A stretch of 64,000 nt of DNA from Celeribacter indicus (GCF_000819565.1 NZ_CP004393.1:1-64000); one strand, 5' to 3'. Numbered from the stretch's first letter, positions 22,187 to 31,601 are shown. Numbers and translations: made by a program. Notes: a model not told the origin generated them from the sequence alone.

Positions 22187-23584
22187 ATGCCGCGAAACGT
22201 CCTGATCGCCGCCTTTCTGGCCATTTCCGTCACCCTCCCGGTCCGAACCGCCCTCGCCCAGACGCCGACGGTTCCCGAAAGCCGCGCCGAGCTCCAGCTC
22301 TCCTTCTCCCCCATCGTCCGGGAAACGGCGCCCTCCGTCGTCAATATCTACGCCTCACGCGTGGTCGAGGAGCGCCTGTCCCCCTTTGCCGATGACCCGT
22401 TCTTTTCCCAGTTCTTCCGCAGCGGCCCGGCGCGCCAGCGCGTCCAGCGGTCGCTCGGCTCCGGGGTGATCGTGTCGGAGGACGGGCTCGTGGTGTCGAA
22501 TTACCACGTCGTGGGGGAGGCGTCGGAGATCCGCGTGGTGCTTTCCGACCGGCGCGAATACGAGGGAGAGGTGGTGCTGGCCGACCAGGACGCCGATGTC
22601 GCGGTCCTGCGGCTCAGGGACGCGGAGGACCTGCCCGCCCTGCCGCTCGCGGACAGCGATGCGCTCGAGGTCGGGGATCTCGTGCTCGCCATCGGCAATC
22701 CGTTCGGCGTCGGACAGACGGTCTCCTCCGGCATCATCTCCGGCCTCGCGCGCTCCGGAAGCGCGATTCCGGGCGGCGCAGGCTCCTATATCCAGACCGA
22801 CGCGGCGATCAATCCGGGCAATTCCGGCGGCGCGCTCGTCGACATGTCCGGCCGGCTCGTCGGCATCAACACCTCCATCCTGTCCCGCACCGGCGGCTCC
22901 ATCGGCATCGGCTTTGCGATCCCCTCCAACCTCGTGCGCGAATTCACCCGGCAGGCCGAGGCGGGTCAGACCTCCTTCGTGCGCCCGTGGTCGGGTGTCA
23001 CCACGCAGGCGGTGGACGATGCCGTCGCGGAGGCGCTGGGCCTGCCCAGACCCGAGGGCGTCGTGCTCGCCGAACTGCATCCGCAATCGCCCTTCGCCAG
23101 GGCCGGGCTCGCGGTCGGCGACGTGCTGCTCACGCTCGACGGCCAGCCGATCCTCTCGCCGGCCGATCTCGAATACCGGCTCTCGATCCTGCCCGTAGGC
23201 GAAAGCGTGACGCTCGAGGCGGTGCGCGCCGGAGAAACCGTCACGCTGGACCTGTCCCTGATCCCCGCGCCGGGATCCGAGCAACCCGCGCCGGTGACGA
23301 TCTCCTCCCCCGGACTCCTCGACGGGCTCGTGGTCGCCGATCTGACCCCCGCGCTGGTGGAGCGATACGGCCTGCCGCTCTTGTCGGAGGGTGTGATCGT
23401 GCTCGAGGCCGGGGGCTATGCGGCGCGCCTCGGGCTGCGGCCCGGCGACCGCATTCTCGCCCTGAACGGGGCGGAGATTGCGGATTCGGATGCCCTTGCG
23501 GCGGCCGCCCAGTCCGTGCGCGGTGGGCTGCTCCTCACGCTGGACCGCGGCGGCCGCGTCCTGCGTCTCCGGTTTCAGGGGTAG
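22187..23584 (+). CDS. DegP/DegQ-like periplasmic serine protease
   Basis: 465 residues with an N-terminal signal peptide (cleavage likely after ALA-Q near 24). The trypsin-like triad is visible: His107 (SNYHVVG), Asp137 (DADVAVL) and Ser213 (GNSGGAL). Two PDZ-type domains follow. The protein belongs to the HtrA family, which degrades or refolds damaged envelope proteins. It is a little shorter than E. coli DegP and could be DegQ- or DegS-like; no transmembrane anchor beyond the signal is seen. It is divergent from trhO. Confidence 0.9.
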   Translation: MPRNVLIAAFLAISVTLPVRTALAQTPTVPESRAELQLSFSPIVRETAPSVVNIYASRVVEERLSPFADDPFFSQFFRSGPARQRVQRSLGSGVIVSEDGLVVSNYHVVGEASEIRVVLSDRREYEGEVVLADQDADVAVLRLRDAEDLPALPLADSDALEVGDLVLAIGNPFGVGQTVSSGIISGLARSGSAIPGGAGSYIQTDAAINPGNSGGALVDMSGRLVGINTSILSRTGGSIGIGFAIPSNLVREFTRQAEAGQTSFVRPWSGVTTQAVDDAVAEALGLPRPEGVVLAELHPQSPFARAGLAVGDVLLTLDGQPILSPADLEYRLSILPVGESVTLEAVRAGETVTLDLSLIPAPGSEQPAPVTISSPGLLDGLVVADLTPALVERYGLPLLSEGVIVLEAGGYAARLGLRPGDRILALNGAEIADSDALAAAAQSVRGGLLLTLDRGGRVLRLRFQG

Positions 23585-23650
23585 CGGCGCGCAGTCCTGC
23601 CTTGCCGCAGGCGCCTTCGGGCGTTACGCCTAAGCCAAAGGAGATCCGCC

Positions 23651-24250
23651 ATGCGCCCGTCCAACGAAGCCCTCATCGTCATCGACATCCAGAACGACTT
23701 CTGCCCCGGCGGCGCGTTGGCGGTTGCCGGGGGCGATGAGATCGTGCCGGGCGTCAACACGCTCATGGAGGATTTTCCCGCCGTCATCCTCACGCAGGAC
23801 TGGCATCCCGCCGGCCATTCCTCCTTTGCCTCCACCCATGGCGCCGCCCCCTTCTCCACGACCGAAATGCCCTACGGCACGCAGGTGCTCTGGCCCGATC
23901 ACTGCATCCAGGGCACAGATGGGGCGGCCTTCCACCCCGCCCTGCGCACGGATGGCGATCTCATCATCCGCAAGGGGTTCAACCCCGCCATCGACAGCTA
24001 TTCCGCGTTTTTCGAGAATGATCACGTCACGCCCACCGGACTCGAGGGCTACCTGCGCACGCGCGGCATCGAGAGCCTGACCATGGTCGGCCTCGCGACC
24101 GATTTCTGCGTGAACTTTTCCGCCGTGGACGCCGCCCGGCTGGGCTTCGCGGTCGCGGTGCGGACCGATCTGTGCCGCGCCATCGACATGGACGGCTCTC
24201 TCGCCGCGGCGCTCGAAGGGATGAGGACCGCCGGGGTCGAGGTGCGTTAG
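23651..24250 (+). CDS. pncA: Nicotinamidase
   Basis: Hydrolyses nicotinamide to nicotinate in NAD salvage. 199 residues. The catalytic triad Asp12 (VIDIQNDF), Lys108 (IIRKGFNP) and Cys153 (LATDFCVNFS) is visible, and the metal ligands Asp50 and His52 (TQDWHPAGH) and His84 (WPDHC) are in place. A CCAAAGGAGATCCGCC site precedes the ATG. The SulP-type transporter follows 3 bp after its stop and pncB follows that, which suggests a salvage operon. Confidence 0.95.
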   Translation: MRPSNEALIVIDIQNDFCPGGALAVAGGDEIVPGVNTLMEDFPAVILTQDWHPAGHSSFASTHGAAPFSTTEMPYGTQVLWPDHCIQGTDGAAFHPALRTDGDLIIRKGFNPAIDSYSAFFENDHVTPTGLEGYLRTRGIESLTMVGLATDFCVNFSAVDAARLGFAVAVRTDLCRAIDMDGSLAAALEGMRTAGVEVR

Positions 24251-24253
24251 ACC

Positions 24254-25513
24254 ATGACGCCGAAACTCTTCACGACGCTGAAAACCTACACCCGCGCCGA
24301 ATTCGGCGCCGACCTCTTCGCGGGTGTGACCGTGGCGCTTGTCGCCCTTCCGCTCTCCATCGCCATTGCCATCGCCTCCGGGGCCGCCCCCGCGGCGGGC
24401 TTCGTCACCGCCATCGTCGCCGGGTTCCTGATCTCCGCCCTCGGCGGCAGCCGGGTCCAGATCGGCGGCCCGACCGGCGCCTTCATCGTCGTCGTCGCCG
24501 GCGTCATCGCCACCCATGGCTATGACGGCCTCGTTGCCGCCACCTTTCTCGCCGGGATCGTGCTCGTCATTGCCGGCCTGTTTCGCGCGGGTCAACTCGT
24601 CCGCCACGTTCCCGAGGCGGTGATCAACGGTTTCACAATCGGCATCGCGGTCATCATCGCCACGAGCCAGATCCCCGATTTCCTCGGCCTCGCCGGTTCC
24701 TTCCCCGCCGATTTTCTCGAAAAGATCCCGGCCCTCGTCGCGGCCCTGCCCGCGCTCAATCCCGCCTCCCTCGCCACGGGTCTTGTCACCATGGCGCTCA
24801 TCGTCCTGCTGCGCCGGGCCTTTCCCCGCCTGCCGGGCCTGATCGTCGCCGTCGCACTGACCTCCGCCGCGGTCGCGCTTCTCGACCTGCCGGTGGAGAC
24901 GATCCGGTCCCGCTTCGGCGAACTGCCGCAGAGCCTCCCCGCGCCGCGCCTGCCGGAGCTGAGCCTCGCGAGCCTGCGCGAACTGCTTCCCTCCGCGCTG
25001 GTCATCGCCTTCCTCGCCGGTGTGGAATCCCTCCTGTCCGCCATGGTCGCGGACCGGATGATCGGCGGGCGTCACCGCTCCAATGCCGAACTCATGGCGC
25101 AGGGCTGGGCCAATATCGGCTCATCGCTCTTCGGCGGCCTGCCGGCCACCGGTGCCATCGCGCGCACGGCGACCAACGTGCGCGCGGGGGGCAAGACCCC
25201 GGTCGCGGGTATCATCCATTCGCTCACGCTTCTGGCGATCATGATGCTCGCCGCACCGCTCGCGGGCTATCTCGCCCTTCCTGCGCTTTCGGGCCTGTTG
25301 CTGCTCACCGCCTGGAACATGTCCGAGCCGAACCGTTGGGGCGCCTACCTGCGGTCCCGCCCCTCGGACCGTGCGCTTCTCCTCATCACGCTCGTGCTGA
25401 CCGTCGTCACCGATCTGACCGTCGCGATCGGCACCGGCATCGCGCTCGGCCTCGCCCTGCGGCTGGCACGCCGCGGCGTCGACGATCCGGACTGGACCCC
25501 GCGCGACAAGTAG
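24254..25513 (+). CDS. SulP family anion transporter lacking a STAS domain
   Basis: 419 residues, about 10-12 hydrophobic segments. Conserved SulP features include ITSQIPDFLGL-like (IATSQIPDFLGL), HVPEAVINGFTIGIAVI and LPATGAIARTATNVRAGG. It ends soon after the last membrane segment and has no C-terminal STAS domain, which most SulP proteins carry. It sits between pncA and pncB, 3 bp after pncA. Sulfate, bicarbonate or another small anion are possible substrates. Its position raises the possibility of a link to nicotinate, but nothing in the sequence proves this. Confidence 0.88.
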   Translation: MTPKLFTTLKTYTRAEFGADLFAGVTVALVALPLSIAIAIASGAAPAAGFVTAIVAGFLISALGGSRVQIGGPTGAFIVVVAGVIATHGYDGLVAATFLAGIVLVIAGLFRAGQLVRHVPEAVINGFTIGIAVIIATSQIPDFLGLAGSFPADFLEKIPALVAALPALNPASLATGLVTMALIVLLRRAFPRLPGLIVAVALTSAAVALLDLPVETIRSRFGELPQSLPAPRLPELSLASLRELLPSALVIAFLAGVESLLSAMVADRMIGGRHRSNAELMAQGWANIGSSLFGGLPATGAIARTATNVRAGGKTPVAGIIHSLTLLAIMMLAAPLAGYLALPALSGLLLLTAWNMSEPNRWGAYLRSRPSDRALLLITLVLTVVTDLTVAIGTGIALGLALRLARRGVDDPDWTPRDK

Positions 25514-25583
25514 GCCCCCCGCGCTTGCCAAACCCTGCCGCCCCCTGCTTTAACCGAACCATCGTTTCCGGAGGGGGTCTGCC

Positions 25584-26876
25584 ATGGTCGATATCGCCAC
25601 CCGCGTCTACAATCACAAATGGAAGATCGACCCGATCGTCCGGTCGCTCATCGACACGGATTTCTACAAGCTGCTCATGTGCCAGTCGGTGTTCCGCAAT
25701 CGCCCGGACACGCATGTCACCTTTTCTCTCATCAACCGCTCGAAGGACATCCGCCTAGCCGAGATGATCGACGAGGGCGAACTGCGCGAGCAACTCGACC
25801 ACGTTCGTTCCCTCTCCCTCACACGCGGCGAATCCACCTGGATGCGCGGCAACACCTTCTACGGCAAGCGCCAGATGTTCCGGTCCGACTTCATGGAATG
25901 GTTCGAGAAGCTCCGCCTCCCCGCCTACCAGCTGGAGAAGCGCGACGGGCAATACGAGCTGACATTCGAGGGCAAATGGCCCGAGGTCATGCTCTGGGAA
26001 ATTCCCGCCCTCGCCATCCTCATGGAGCTGCGGTCCCGCGCGGTCCTGAACGGGATGAAGAAATTCGAGCTTCAGGTGCTCTACGCCCGCGCCATGACGA
26101 AGCTCTGGGAAAAGATCGAGCGGCTCCAGGCGCTTGATGGTCTCAGGATCGCCGATTTCGGCACTCGCCGTCGCCATTCCTATCTCTGGCAGGACTGGTG
26201 CGTCCAGGCGATGATCGAGGGGCTGGGGGAGAAATTCACCGGCACCTCCAACTGCCTCATCGCGATGAAGCGCGATCTGGAGGCGGTCGGCACCAACGCC
26301 CATGAACTTCCCATGGTCTATTCCGCGCTGGCCGAAAGCGACGAAGAACTTGCGCAGGCGCCCTATCAGGTGCTCCGCGACTGGCACGAGGAGCATTCCG
26401 GCAACCTGCGCATCATCCTGCCGGATACCTATGGCACCAGGGGCTTTCTGGAGAACGCGCCAGACTGGCTCGCCGGCTGGACCGGCATCCGCGTCGATTC
26501 AGGCGACCCCGCCATCGGCGCCGAAACTGCGATCGAATGGTGGAAAAGCCGCGGCGAAGATCCCACGCAGAAGCTCATCATCTTCTCCGACGGGCTCGAC
26601 ACCGACAAGATCATCGAACTGCACCGGCAATTCCAGGGTCGGGTAAAGACCAGCTTCGGCTGGGGCACCCTCCTGACCAACGACTTCCGCGGCCTCGCCC
26701 CCGGCGACGCGCTGGCGCCCTTCTCGCTCGTGTGCAAGGCGATGAGCGCAGAGGGCCGGCCGACGGTAAAGCTCTCCGACAACCCGAACAAGGCAATGGG
26801 CCCGGATACGGAGATCGAACGCTACAAACGCGTCTTCGGGGTCGGGGAGCAGGAGGCGTTGGAGGTTGTGGTTTAG
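25584..26876 (+). CDS. pncB: Nicotinate phosphoribosyltransferase
   Basis: Converts nicotinate and PRPP to nicotinate mononucleotide. 430 residues. The segment [17 protein letters not shown] at the N-terminus, [13 protein letters not shown] (catalytic-loop region) and IRVDSGDP in the phosphate-binding half are typical of bacterial PncB. CGGAGGGGG precedes the ATG. Together with pncA upstream it completes conversion of nicotinamide to NaMN. Confidence 0.95.
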   Translation: MVDIATRVYNHKWKIDPIVRSLIDTDFYKLLMCQSVFRNRPDTHVTFSLINRSKDIRLAEMIDEGELREQLDHVRSLSLTRGESTWMRGNTFYGKRQMFRSDFMEWFEKLRLPAYQLEKRDGQYELTFEGKWPEVMLWEIPALAILMELRSRAVLNGMKKFELQVLYARAMTKLWEKIERLQALDGLRIADFGTRRRHSYLWQDWCVQAMIEGLGEKFTGTSNCLIAMKRDLEAVGTNAHELPMVYSALAESDEELAQAPYQVLRDWHEEHSGNLRIILPDTYGTRGFLENAPDWLAGWTGIRVDSGDPAIGAETAIEWWKSRGEDPTQKLIIFSDGLDTDKIIELHRQFQGRVKTSFGWGTLLTNDFRGLAPGDALAPFSLVCKAMSAEGRPTVKLSDNPNKAMGPDTEIERYKRVFGVGEQEALEVVV

Positions 26877-26974
26877 GTTCGGGCGTGGAACGCCGCCATC
26901 ATCAAGAAGGGAATGATCTGCCGGCCCCATGTTCGCGGATTTTCTGAGAAGAGATATTCTGAAATGAAAAGGGC

Positions 26975-27391
26975 CTAATCCACCCGCCCCCGCAACTTCT
27001 TCACCTCGCCGCGCTCCTTTTTCGCCTTGATCCGCCGCTCCACGCTGCCCTTTGTCGGTTTCGTCTTCACCCGCCGTTTCGGCACGACGAGCGCCTTCTG
27101 CACCAGCTCCACCAGCCGTTCGCGCGCGATCTCCCTGTTCCGCGCCTGCGACCGGGTGTCCTCGACCTGGATCACCACCGCGCCGTCCTTGGTCCAGCGC
27201 CGACCGGCAAGACGCTTCAAGCGGGTCTTCACCGGCTCGGGCAGATGGGGCGAGCGCGCCGCCTCGAAACGCAGTTCGACCGCCGTCGAGACCTTGTTCA
27301 CGTTCTGCCCGCCGGGACCGGAGCTCCGGACGAACTGTTCGGTGATCTCCCAGTCGGCGATGTCGATCTTGTCTGTGACGATGAGGGGCAT
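26975..27391 (-). CDS. arfB: Alternative ribosome-rescue factor ArfB (peptidyl-tRNA hydrolase)
   Basis: 138 residues from the ATG at 27391, the E. coli ArfB length. The N-terminal release-factor-like domain has the catalytic GGQ at 27-29 (SSGPGGQNVNKVST), and the Lys/Arg-rich C-terminal tail (RRIKAKKERGEVKKLRGRV) is the part that enters the empty mRNA channel. It rescues ribosomes stalled at mRNA ends. It converges on pncB, with 98 bp between them. Confidence 0.95.
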   Translation of the reverse strand: MPLIVTDKIDIADWEITEQFVRSSGPGGQNVNKVSTAVELRFEAARSPHLPEPVKTRLKRLAGRRWTKDGAVVIQVEDTRSQARNREIARERLVELVQKALVVPKRRVKTKPTKGSVERRIKAKKERGEVKKLRGRVD

Positions 27392-27444
27392 GGGACGTCC
27401 GGTGATTTCTGTTCGGCCCAGGGTAGGGCAGGGGGCGGACACGG

Positions 27445-27472
27445 AAAAGGGCTGTCCAGATCAGACAGCCCT
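27445..27472 (-). terminator. Rho-independent terminator downstream of the 18-codon ORF
   Basis: A perfect 9-bp stem (AGGGCTGTC / GACAGCCCT) with a 7-base loop. Read on the minus strand it ends in TTTT. It is placed to end the transcript carrying the small ORF at 27540-27596. Confidence 0.8.
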
Positions 27473-27539
27473 CCGAGATCTCAGGAGATGGGCCAATTAG
27501 GAAAGCCCAATCGGGAATGTTTTACCCAGAAGTCTGCCT

Positions 27540-27596
27540 CTAGGTAGCGGCCCCCCCGACTGTCTTGACCTCGCTCTCCAACATCACTCTAGACAC
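27540..27596 (-). CDS. Candidate 18-residue small protein with extended Shine-Dalgarno
   Basis: An ORF too short for normal gene calling: GTG start, 18 codons, TAG stop; the peptide is VSRVMLESEVKTVGGAAT (read as Met at the start). The upstream region GAAAGGAGGTGGTCCAG matches 16 of 17 bases of the complement of the 16S rRNA 3' tail. A terminator follows 68 bp downstream. A TATAAA overlapping the yhhQ stop is a weak possible -10. The peptide itself resembles nothing I recognise; it may be a small protein, a leader, or an RNA that pairs with the 16S tail. Confidence 0.5.
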   Translation of the reverse strand: MSRVMLESEVKTVGGAAT

Positions 27597-27666
27597 TGGA
27601 CCACCTCCTTTCGATAAGTTGCCGATAAGAGGATGGTGGCACAGATTTGGTGTATGGCAAGTAAAT

Positions 27667-28308
27667 TTATACCATCCGTGCGGTGAGGCGATGAACAATG
27701 AGGCGGAATGGCGCGAGAGCGATCAAAGCGAGGGCGAACTTGAGCCCCCAATCGGCCACCGCGAGCGTCACCCAGAGCGGCAGGGGGGCGCCGAAGGTGA
27801 GGAACGGCACCTGATCCCAGGCCCAGGACACTTCCATGTCCGCGCCCGCACCGAAGATCGCGATGCTCTGGGAAAAGGCGACGGTGAAGAAGATCGCCGT
27901 ATCGAGGACCGAGCCCACGAGGGAGGAGACGAAGGGCGCCGTCCACCATTGCCCGCCGCGGAGGCGGTTGAACACGAAGACATCGACGAGCTGCGCGACG
28001 AGGAAGGCCGTGCCGGAGGCCACCGCCACACGCAGCGCGACCGCCTGATAGGTGAAGCCATCGCCCTGGAGCGTGACCTGCGTGCCGATGAGGGAACAGG
28101 CGACGCCGGTGACGAAGCCGGCGAGGATGACCTTCCGCGCCGCGGCCGGTCCGTAGACGCGGTTCATCACGTCGGTGACGAGGAAGGCGAAGGGATAGGT
28201 GAAGGCGCCCCAGGTCAGGAGCCCGTCGAGCAGCAGGAACTGCACGAGGATGTTGGAGGCCACGACGATGGCGGCCATGGCGACAATGCCCGGAAGGATG
28301 CGTGTCAT
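27667..28308 (-). CDS. yhhQ: Queuosine precursor transporter (YhhQ family)
   Basis: 213 residues from the ATG at 28308, about six transmembrane segments; a 12-codon upstream extension is possible. The segment AFTYPFAFLVTDVMNRVYG is the family signature, found in transporters of preQ0/preQ1 used to make queuosine in tRNA. The next Rhodobacteraceae-type envelope genes lie upstream. A conserved preQ1 riboswitch was looked for upstream and not recognised. Confidence 0.92.
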   Translation of the reverse strand: MTRILPGIVAMAAIVVASNILVQFLLLDGLLTWGAFTYPFAFLVTDVMNRVYGPAAARKVILAGFVTGVACSLIGTQVTLQGDGFTYQAVALRVAVASGTAFLVAQLVDVFVFNRLRGGQWWTAPFVSSLVGSVLDTAIFFTVAFSQSIAIFGAGADMEVSWAWDQVPFLTFGAPLPLWVTLAVADWGLKFALALIALAPFRLIVHRLTARMV

Positions 28309-28348
28309 GATATATGATCCGTTTTTTATCGAAGGTGACGGCAACTCG

Positions 28349-28363
28349 GCCCCGCGACGGGGC
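28349..28363 (-). other. Small GC hairpin between two minus-strand genes
   Basis: A perfect 6-bp stem (GCCCCG / CGGGGC) with a 3-base loop, 40 bp downstream of the preceding gene's stop and 40 bp upstream of yhhQ. There is no T-tract on either side, so it is not a clear terminator. Confidence 0.4.
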
Positions 28364-28403
28364 GATGGGCGCGTGTAACCCTCCGGCAGAGGCGGATCAA
28401 GCC

Positions 28404-29282
28404 CTATTCGGCAACGAGGTAATCGACGAATTCGGTCTTCTGGAAGAACCGGAAGTTGTCGTCGGACACCATCGTGAGGTGAATGCCCGCCTCGTCCTGC
28501 CAGACCGCGATGCTCTCGAGGTTGTCGTGATGTCCGGTGAGCGTGCGCAGGAGCTCCGTCTCGCCGGTGAGGCCCTCCTCCGTGATCTCGAACCGCCGCA
28601 CGCGGGAGGCGAAGCCGATCCCCGTGAACCAGCGTTCGAGCAGATACATCCTGCCGTCAGGGCCGATATCCATCCCCACGGGAAGGAAATCCGTATCCGT
28701 GTCGCGCGGCACGGAAAACGGCTTCTCCCATTGCGTCCCGTTGAACCGGTAGACGGGATAGGGACGTCCGACCGCGCCCGACCGCTCGGGCAGGGTGTAG
28801 AGCCGCCCCTCCGCATCCGCCGCCAGCGCCTCGAGCGAGGAATTCATCTGCATTCCGGCGAAATCGGGGTGAGAGGGCAGATCGACCAGCCGTCCCGTCT
28901 CGAGATCGAGCCGTGCCACGCGGTGCTGGCCCTCGAAGGAGACATAGAGCGTCCCGTCGGGCGTTTGGGTCAGCCCCTCGCTGTCGTCGCGGTATTTCGG
29001 CAGCGCGCCGCCGTCTTCGGCCCGCAGCGGCACGCCCCGTGCGAGTTTCGCCGCCGTGACGACGCCTTTTGCATCGCGCTGGAGGTCGCCCTCGAAGACG
29101 ATCGCCCGGTCCGAAAGCGCGATGAAATGCCGGCCGTCCTCCGACAGTTCGAGTCCCGACAGCCCGCCCACCCGCTTGTCCTGAGAGACCCAGGTGTAGG
29201 CACCGAGAAAGCGCGCCTCCACCGCCGCGGCGGCGACAGGCAGGAGGGTCGCGATCAGCGCGACGACAAGACGGAGGTGCAT
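28404..29282 (-). CDS. Esterase-like activity of phytase family protein
   Basis: 292 residues with a signal peptide (LVVALIATLLPVAAAAV). The motifs GLSGLELSEDG, FIALSDRAIVFEG and SLEALAADAEGRLY match the phytase-like, beta-propeller family of secreted proteins of unclear substrate. Its ATG lies 28 bp inside the end of mepA, so the two are expressed together. No good Shine-Dalgarno is seen, which suggests translational coupling to mepA. Confidence 0.82.
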   Translation of the reverse strand: MHLRLVVALIATLLPVAAAAVEARFLGAYTWVSQDKRVGGLSGLELSEDGRHFIALSDRAIVFEGDLQRDAKGVVTAAKLARGVPLRAEDGGALPKYRDDSEGLTQTPDGTLYVSFEGQHRVARLDLETGRLVDLPSHPDFAGMQMNSSLEALAADAEGRLYTLPERSGAVGRPYPVYRFNGTQWEKPFSVPRDTDTDFLPVGMDIGPDGRMYLLERWFTGIGFASRVRRFEITEEGLTGETELLRTLTGHHDNLESIAVWQDEAGIHLTMVSDDNFRFFQKTEFVDYLVAE

Positions 29283-30166
29283 TGCTGAGGCAGGCTCGCG
29301 AGGGTGATCGGCGGCTTCGGTTTCACGGGCTTGGCGTTCGGATCCGGCGGCGGCGGGTTCAGGATGTTGTTCACCCATTGCTGCGCATCTGCACAGCCGT
29401 CGCCGGGCGGCGGCGGATCCTGGGCGACGCAGGACCTGTCGCCCCACGGACAGTTGAGGCGGACGTGGAAATGGTAGTGATGGCCCCACCATGGCCGCAC
29501 CTTGCGAAGCCAGCTCTTGTCGCCGGTCTCGTCGTTGCACATCTGCGCTTTCGCGCCGGGAAAGATGAAGATCCGCGCGACCCGCGGGTCGGAAGCGGCG
29601 GCCTTGATGATCTCGTGGTGCTGGCGCGTCCAATTGCCGTTCACATAGGCCCCGGCGGCGCGCCGTGTCGAAATCGACGACAGGCTTTCCCGTTCGCCGC
29701 GGCTGAGATCGAGCCGGCTCGCCGGCAGCATCCAGATATCGGCATCGAGGCCGACCTGATGGCTCGCGTGGCCGGTCAGCATCGGTCCGCCGCGCGGCTG
29801 GCTCATGTCGCCGATATAGAGCCCGTTCCAGCTCGGCTGGCGCGCGGCGGAGCGCGACAGGTCCTGAAGGAAGGCAACGAGCGTCGGATGACCCCAGTTG
29901 CGGTTGCGCGACAGGCGCATCGCCTGCCAGGTCGGGCCAGTCTCGGGCAATTGGACGGCGCCGGACAGGCAGCCCTGGGAATAGCCGCCGAAGGAGGCAG
30001 GCACCTGTTGCGAGGGCAGGGCGACCTTCCCGAACAATTCCTTGGCGGGCCGGAAATCGCTGGCCGCGACCTCGGCGCGGGAGGTCGTCGCGACCGCAGT
30101 CTCTTCCTTGCCCCCGACGCAGCCCGCCAGAAGCGCGCATGCCGCCAGGGTCATCCATCTACGCAT
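29255..30166 (-). CDS. mepA: Penicillin-insensitive murein endopeptidase MepA
   Basis: LAS-family zinc endopeptidase that cuts D-Ala-mDAP crosslinks in peptidoglycan. 303 residues. The lipobox LLAGC (Cys16) indicates a lipoprotein. The zinc-binding segments SHQVGLDADIW and HHYHFHVRL are intact. It overlaps the end of the MFS gene upstream by 8 bp and the start of the phytase-like gene downstream by 28 bp, forming a tight operon. Confidence 0.93.
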   Translation of the reverse strand: MRRWMTLAACALLAGCVGGKEETAVATTSRAEVAASDFRPAKELFGKVALPSQQVPASFGGYSQGCLSGAVQLPETGPTWQAMRLSRNRNWGHPTLVAFLQDLSRSAARQPSWNGLYIGDMSQPRGGPMLTGHASHQVGLDADIWMLPASRLDLSRGERESLSSISTRRAAGAYVNGNWTRQHHEIIKAAASDPRVARIFIFPGAKAQMCNDETGDKSWLRKVRPWWGHHYHFHVRLNCPWGDRSCVAQDPPPPGDGCADAQQWVNNILNPPPPDPNAKPVKPKPPITLASLPQQCTSVLSSR

Positions 30167-31541
30167 GATCGGTCACCTTTTCACCCTCGGGATGAACCCA
30201 CGCTAGCAGCACCAGACCGACAATGAAAAGGGCGATGAGCGGAGTGATGCCGGCGCGTTGCGAATTCGTGATGTCCGAGATCACCGCGATGAGCGCGGGC
30301 GCGAGGAAGGACGTCGCCTTCCCGGACAGGGCATAGAGGCCGAAGGCCTCGGTCATGCGCGCGGGATCGGCCTGCCGCACCATCGTCGTGCGTGAGGCAG
30401 ATTGCAGCACGCCCGCCACCGCCCCGAGCGAGACGCCGCAGATGTAGAAGGCGATATCGGGCAGGGCGCTGTCGCGTCCGACGGTGACGAACAGCGCGCT
30501 CTCGCGCGTGATCGTCAGGATCACGAGGCAGGTCGCGATCAGGACGAGGATGGAGGCACGGATCACCGGCTTCGGCCCGTGGCGCCGGTCCGCAAGCCCG
30601 CCGAAATAGGTGAAGATCGCCCCGGACAACGCACCGAGAATGCCGAAGACCCCGACCTGCACGACGCTCCATTCCAGCGCGCCGAGCGCGTAGATGCCGC
30701 CGAAGGTGAAGACGCCGTTCAGCGCGTCGCGATAGAACATCGAGGAGGCGAGATAGGCGAAAAGCGATTTGCGGCGCGGCAGGCTTGCGATCGTCTGCCG
30801 GAGATCGCGCAGGCCCTTGCGCACCGCGCCGGCCATGCCGAGCCCCGGCAGCTTCGGCTCCCGCACCCAGAGAAAGAACGGGATCATGGAGAGCACGAAC
30901 CACAGCGCGACGAAGGGTCCGACGAACCGCGTACCCTCCCGCGCCGCCGGATCGAAGCCGAAAAGCGGCGGGCTGCCGAGAAGCGTCACACCGTCCGCGT
31001 TTTCGGCAAAGAACAGCAGCATGATGACCAGCGCGAGGATCCCGCCGACATAGCCCCAGGCCCAGCCGTCGCCGGAGATCTTCCCGATCTCCTCGCGGCT
31101 GCCGAGCGCGGGCAACAGAGCATTGGTGAAGATCGTGGTGAATTCCACTCCGATCAGGCCCAGCCCGAAGAACACCAGCACTGCCGTGGTGGGGAAATCT
31201 TCGGGACGGGCGATCCAGAGCCCCGCCGATCCGATGACATAAAGGAGAGAAAAGACCCGGATCCACGGCATCCGGCGCTTGCTCTCGTCCGCGACTGCCC
31301 CGAGCAGCGGTGCGCTGAAGGCGATGAGGAGCCCGGTGATGGTGAGTCCATAGCCCCAGATCGACTGGGCCTCCGCCTTTGCATGGGCCGCATCCATGCC
31401 GCCCGCCACCAGCGAGGCGATCACCTGCTCGGCGAAATAGGGCCCGAAGATGAAGGTGAGGATCAGCGTGTGAAAGGGCTGTGTCGCCCAGTCATACATC
31501 ATCCAGCCCCAGATGCGTTTGCGGTGAACCGGCGCGTCCAT
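30159..31541 (-). CDS. MFS transporter, UMF1 type
   Basis: 460 residues from the ATG at 31541, which has AAGGGGCAGGGT upstream; the longer frame is not supported. Twelve hydrophobic segments. The N-terminal WGWMMYDWATQPFHTLILTF is typical of the UMF1/YxiO-type branch of the major facilitator superfamily. The stop lies within the first codons of mepA, so the two are co-expressed. Its substrate is unknown; coupling with a murein endopeptidase hints at, but does not show, a cell-wall metabolite. Confidence 0.88.
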   Translation of the reverse strand: MDAPVHRKRIWGWMMYDWATQPFHTLILTFIFGPYFAEQVIASLVAGGMDAAHAKAEAQSIWGYGLTITGLLIAFSAPLLGAVADESKRRMPWIRVFSLLYVIGSAGLWIARPEDFPTTAVLVFFGLGLIGVEFTTIFTNALLPALGSREEIGKISGDGWAWGYVGGILALVIMLLFFAENADGVTLLGSPPLFGFDPAAREGTRFVGPFVALWFVLSMIPFFLWVREPKLPGLGMAGAVRKGLRDLRQTIASLPRRKSLFAYLASSMFYRDALNGVFTFGGIYALGALEWSVVQVGVFGILGALSGAIFTYFGGLADRRHGPKPVIRASILVLIATCLVILTITRESALFVTVGRDSALPDIAFYICGVSLGAVAGVLQSASRTTMVRQADPARMTEAFGLYALSGKATSFLAPALIAVISDITNSQRAGITPLIALFIVGLVLLAWVHPEGEKVTDHA

Positions 31542-31601
31542 ACCCTGCCCCTTGCCTGTTATCGGGAGGATAGAACAGGGAAAACCCTGCGCGCGCAACG
31601 T

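Noticed and set aside
27585..27615. Fragment of a 16S rRNA gene on the + strand
   Set aside because: Only the last 17 bases resemble the 16S tail; the sequence upstream is unrelated to 16S, so an extended Shine-Dalgarno is the better reading.
28309..28403. preQ1 riboswitch upstream of the queuosine-precursor transporter
   Set aside because: A run of A and some C-rich stretches are present, but no pattern matching the preQ1-I or preQ1-II core could be assembled by eye.
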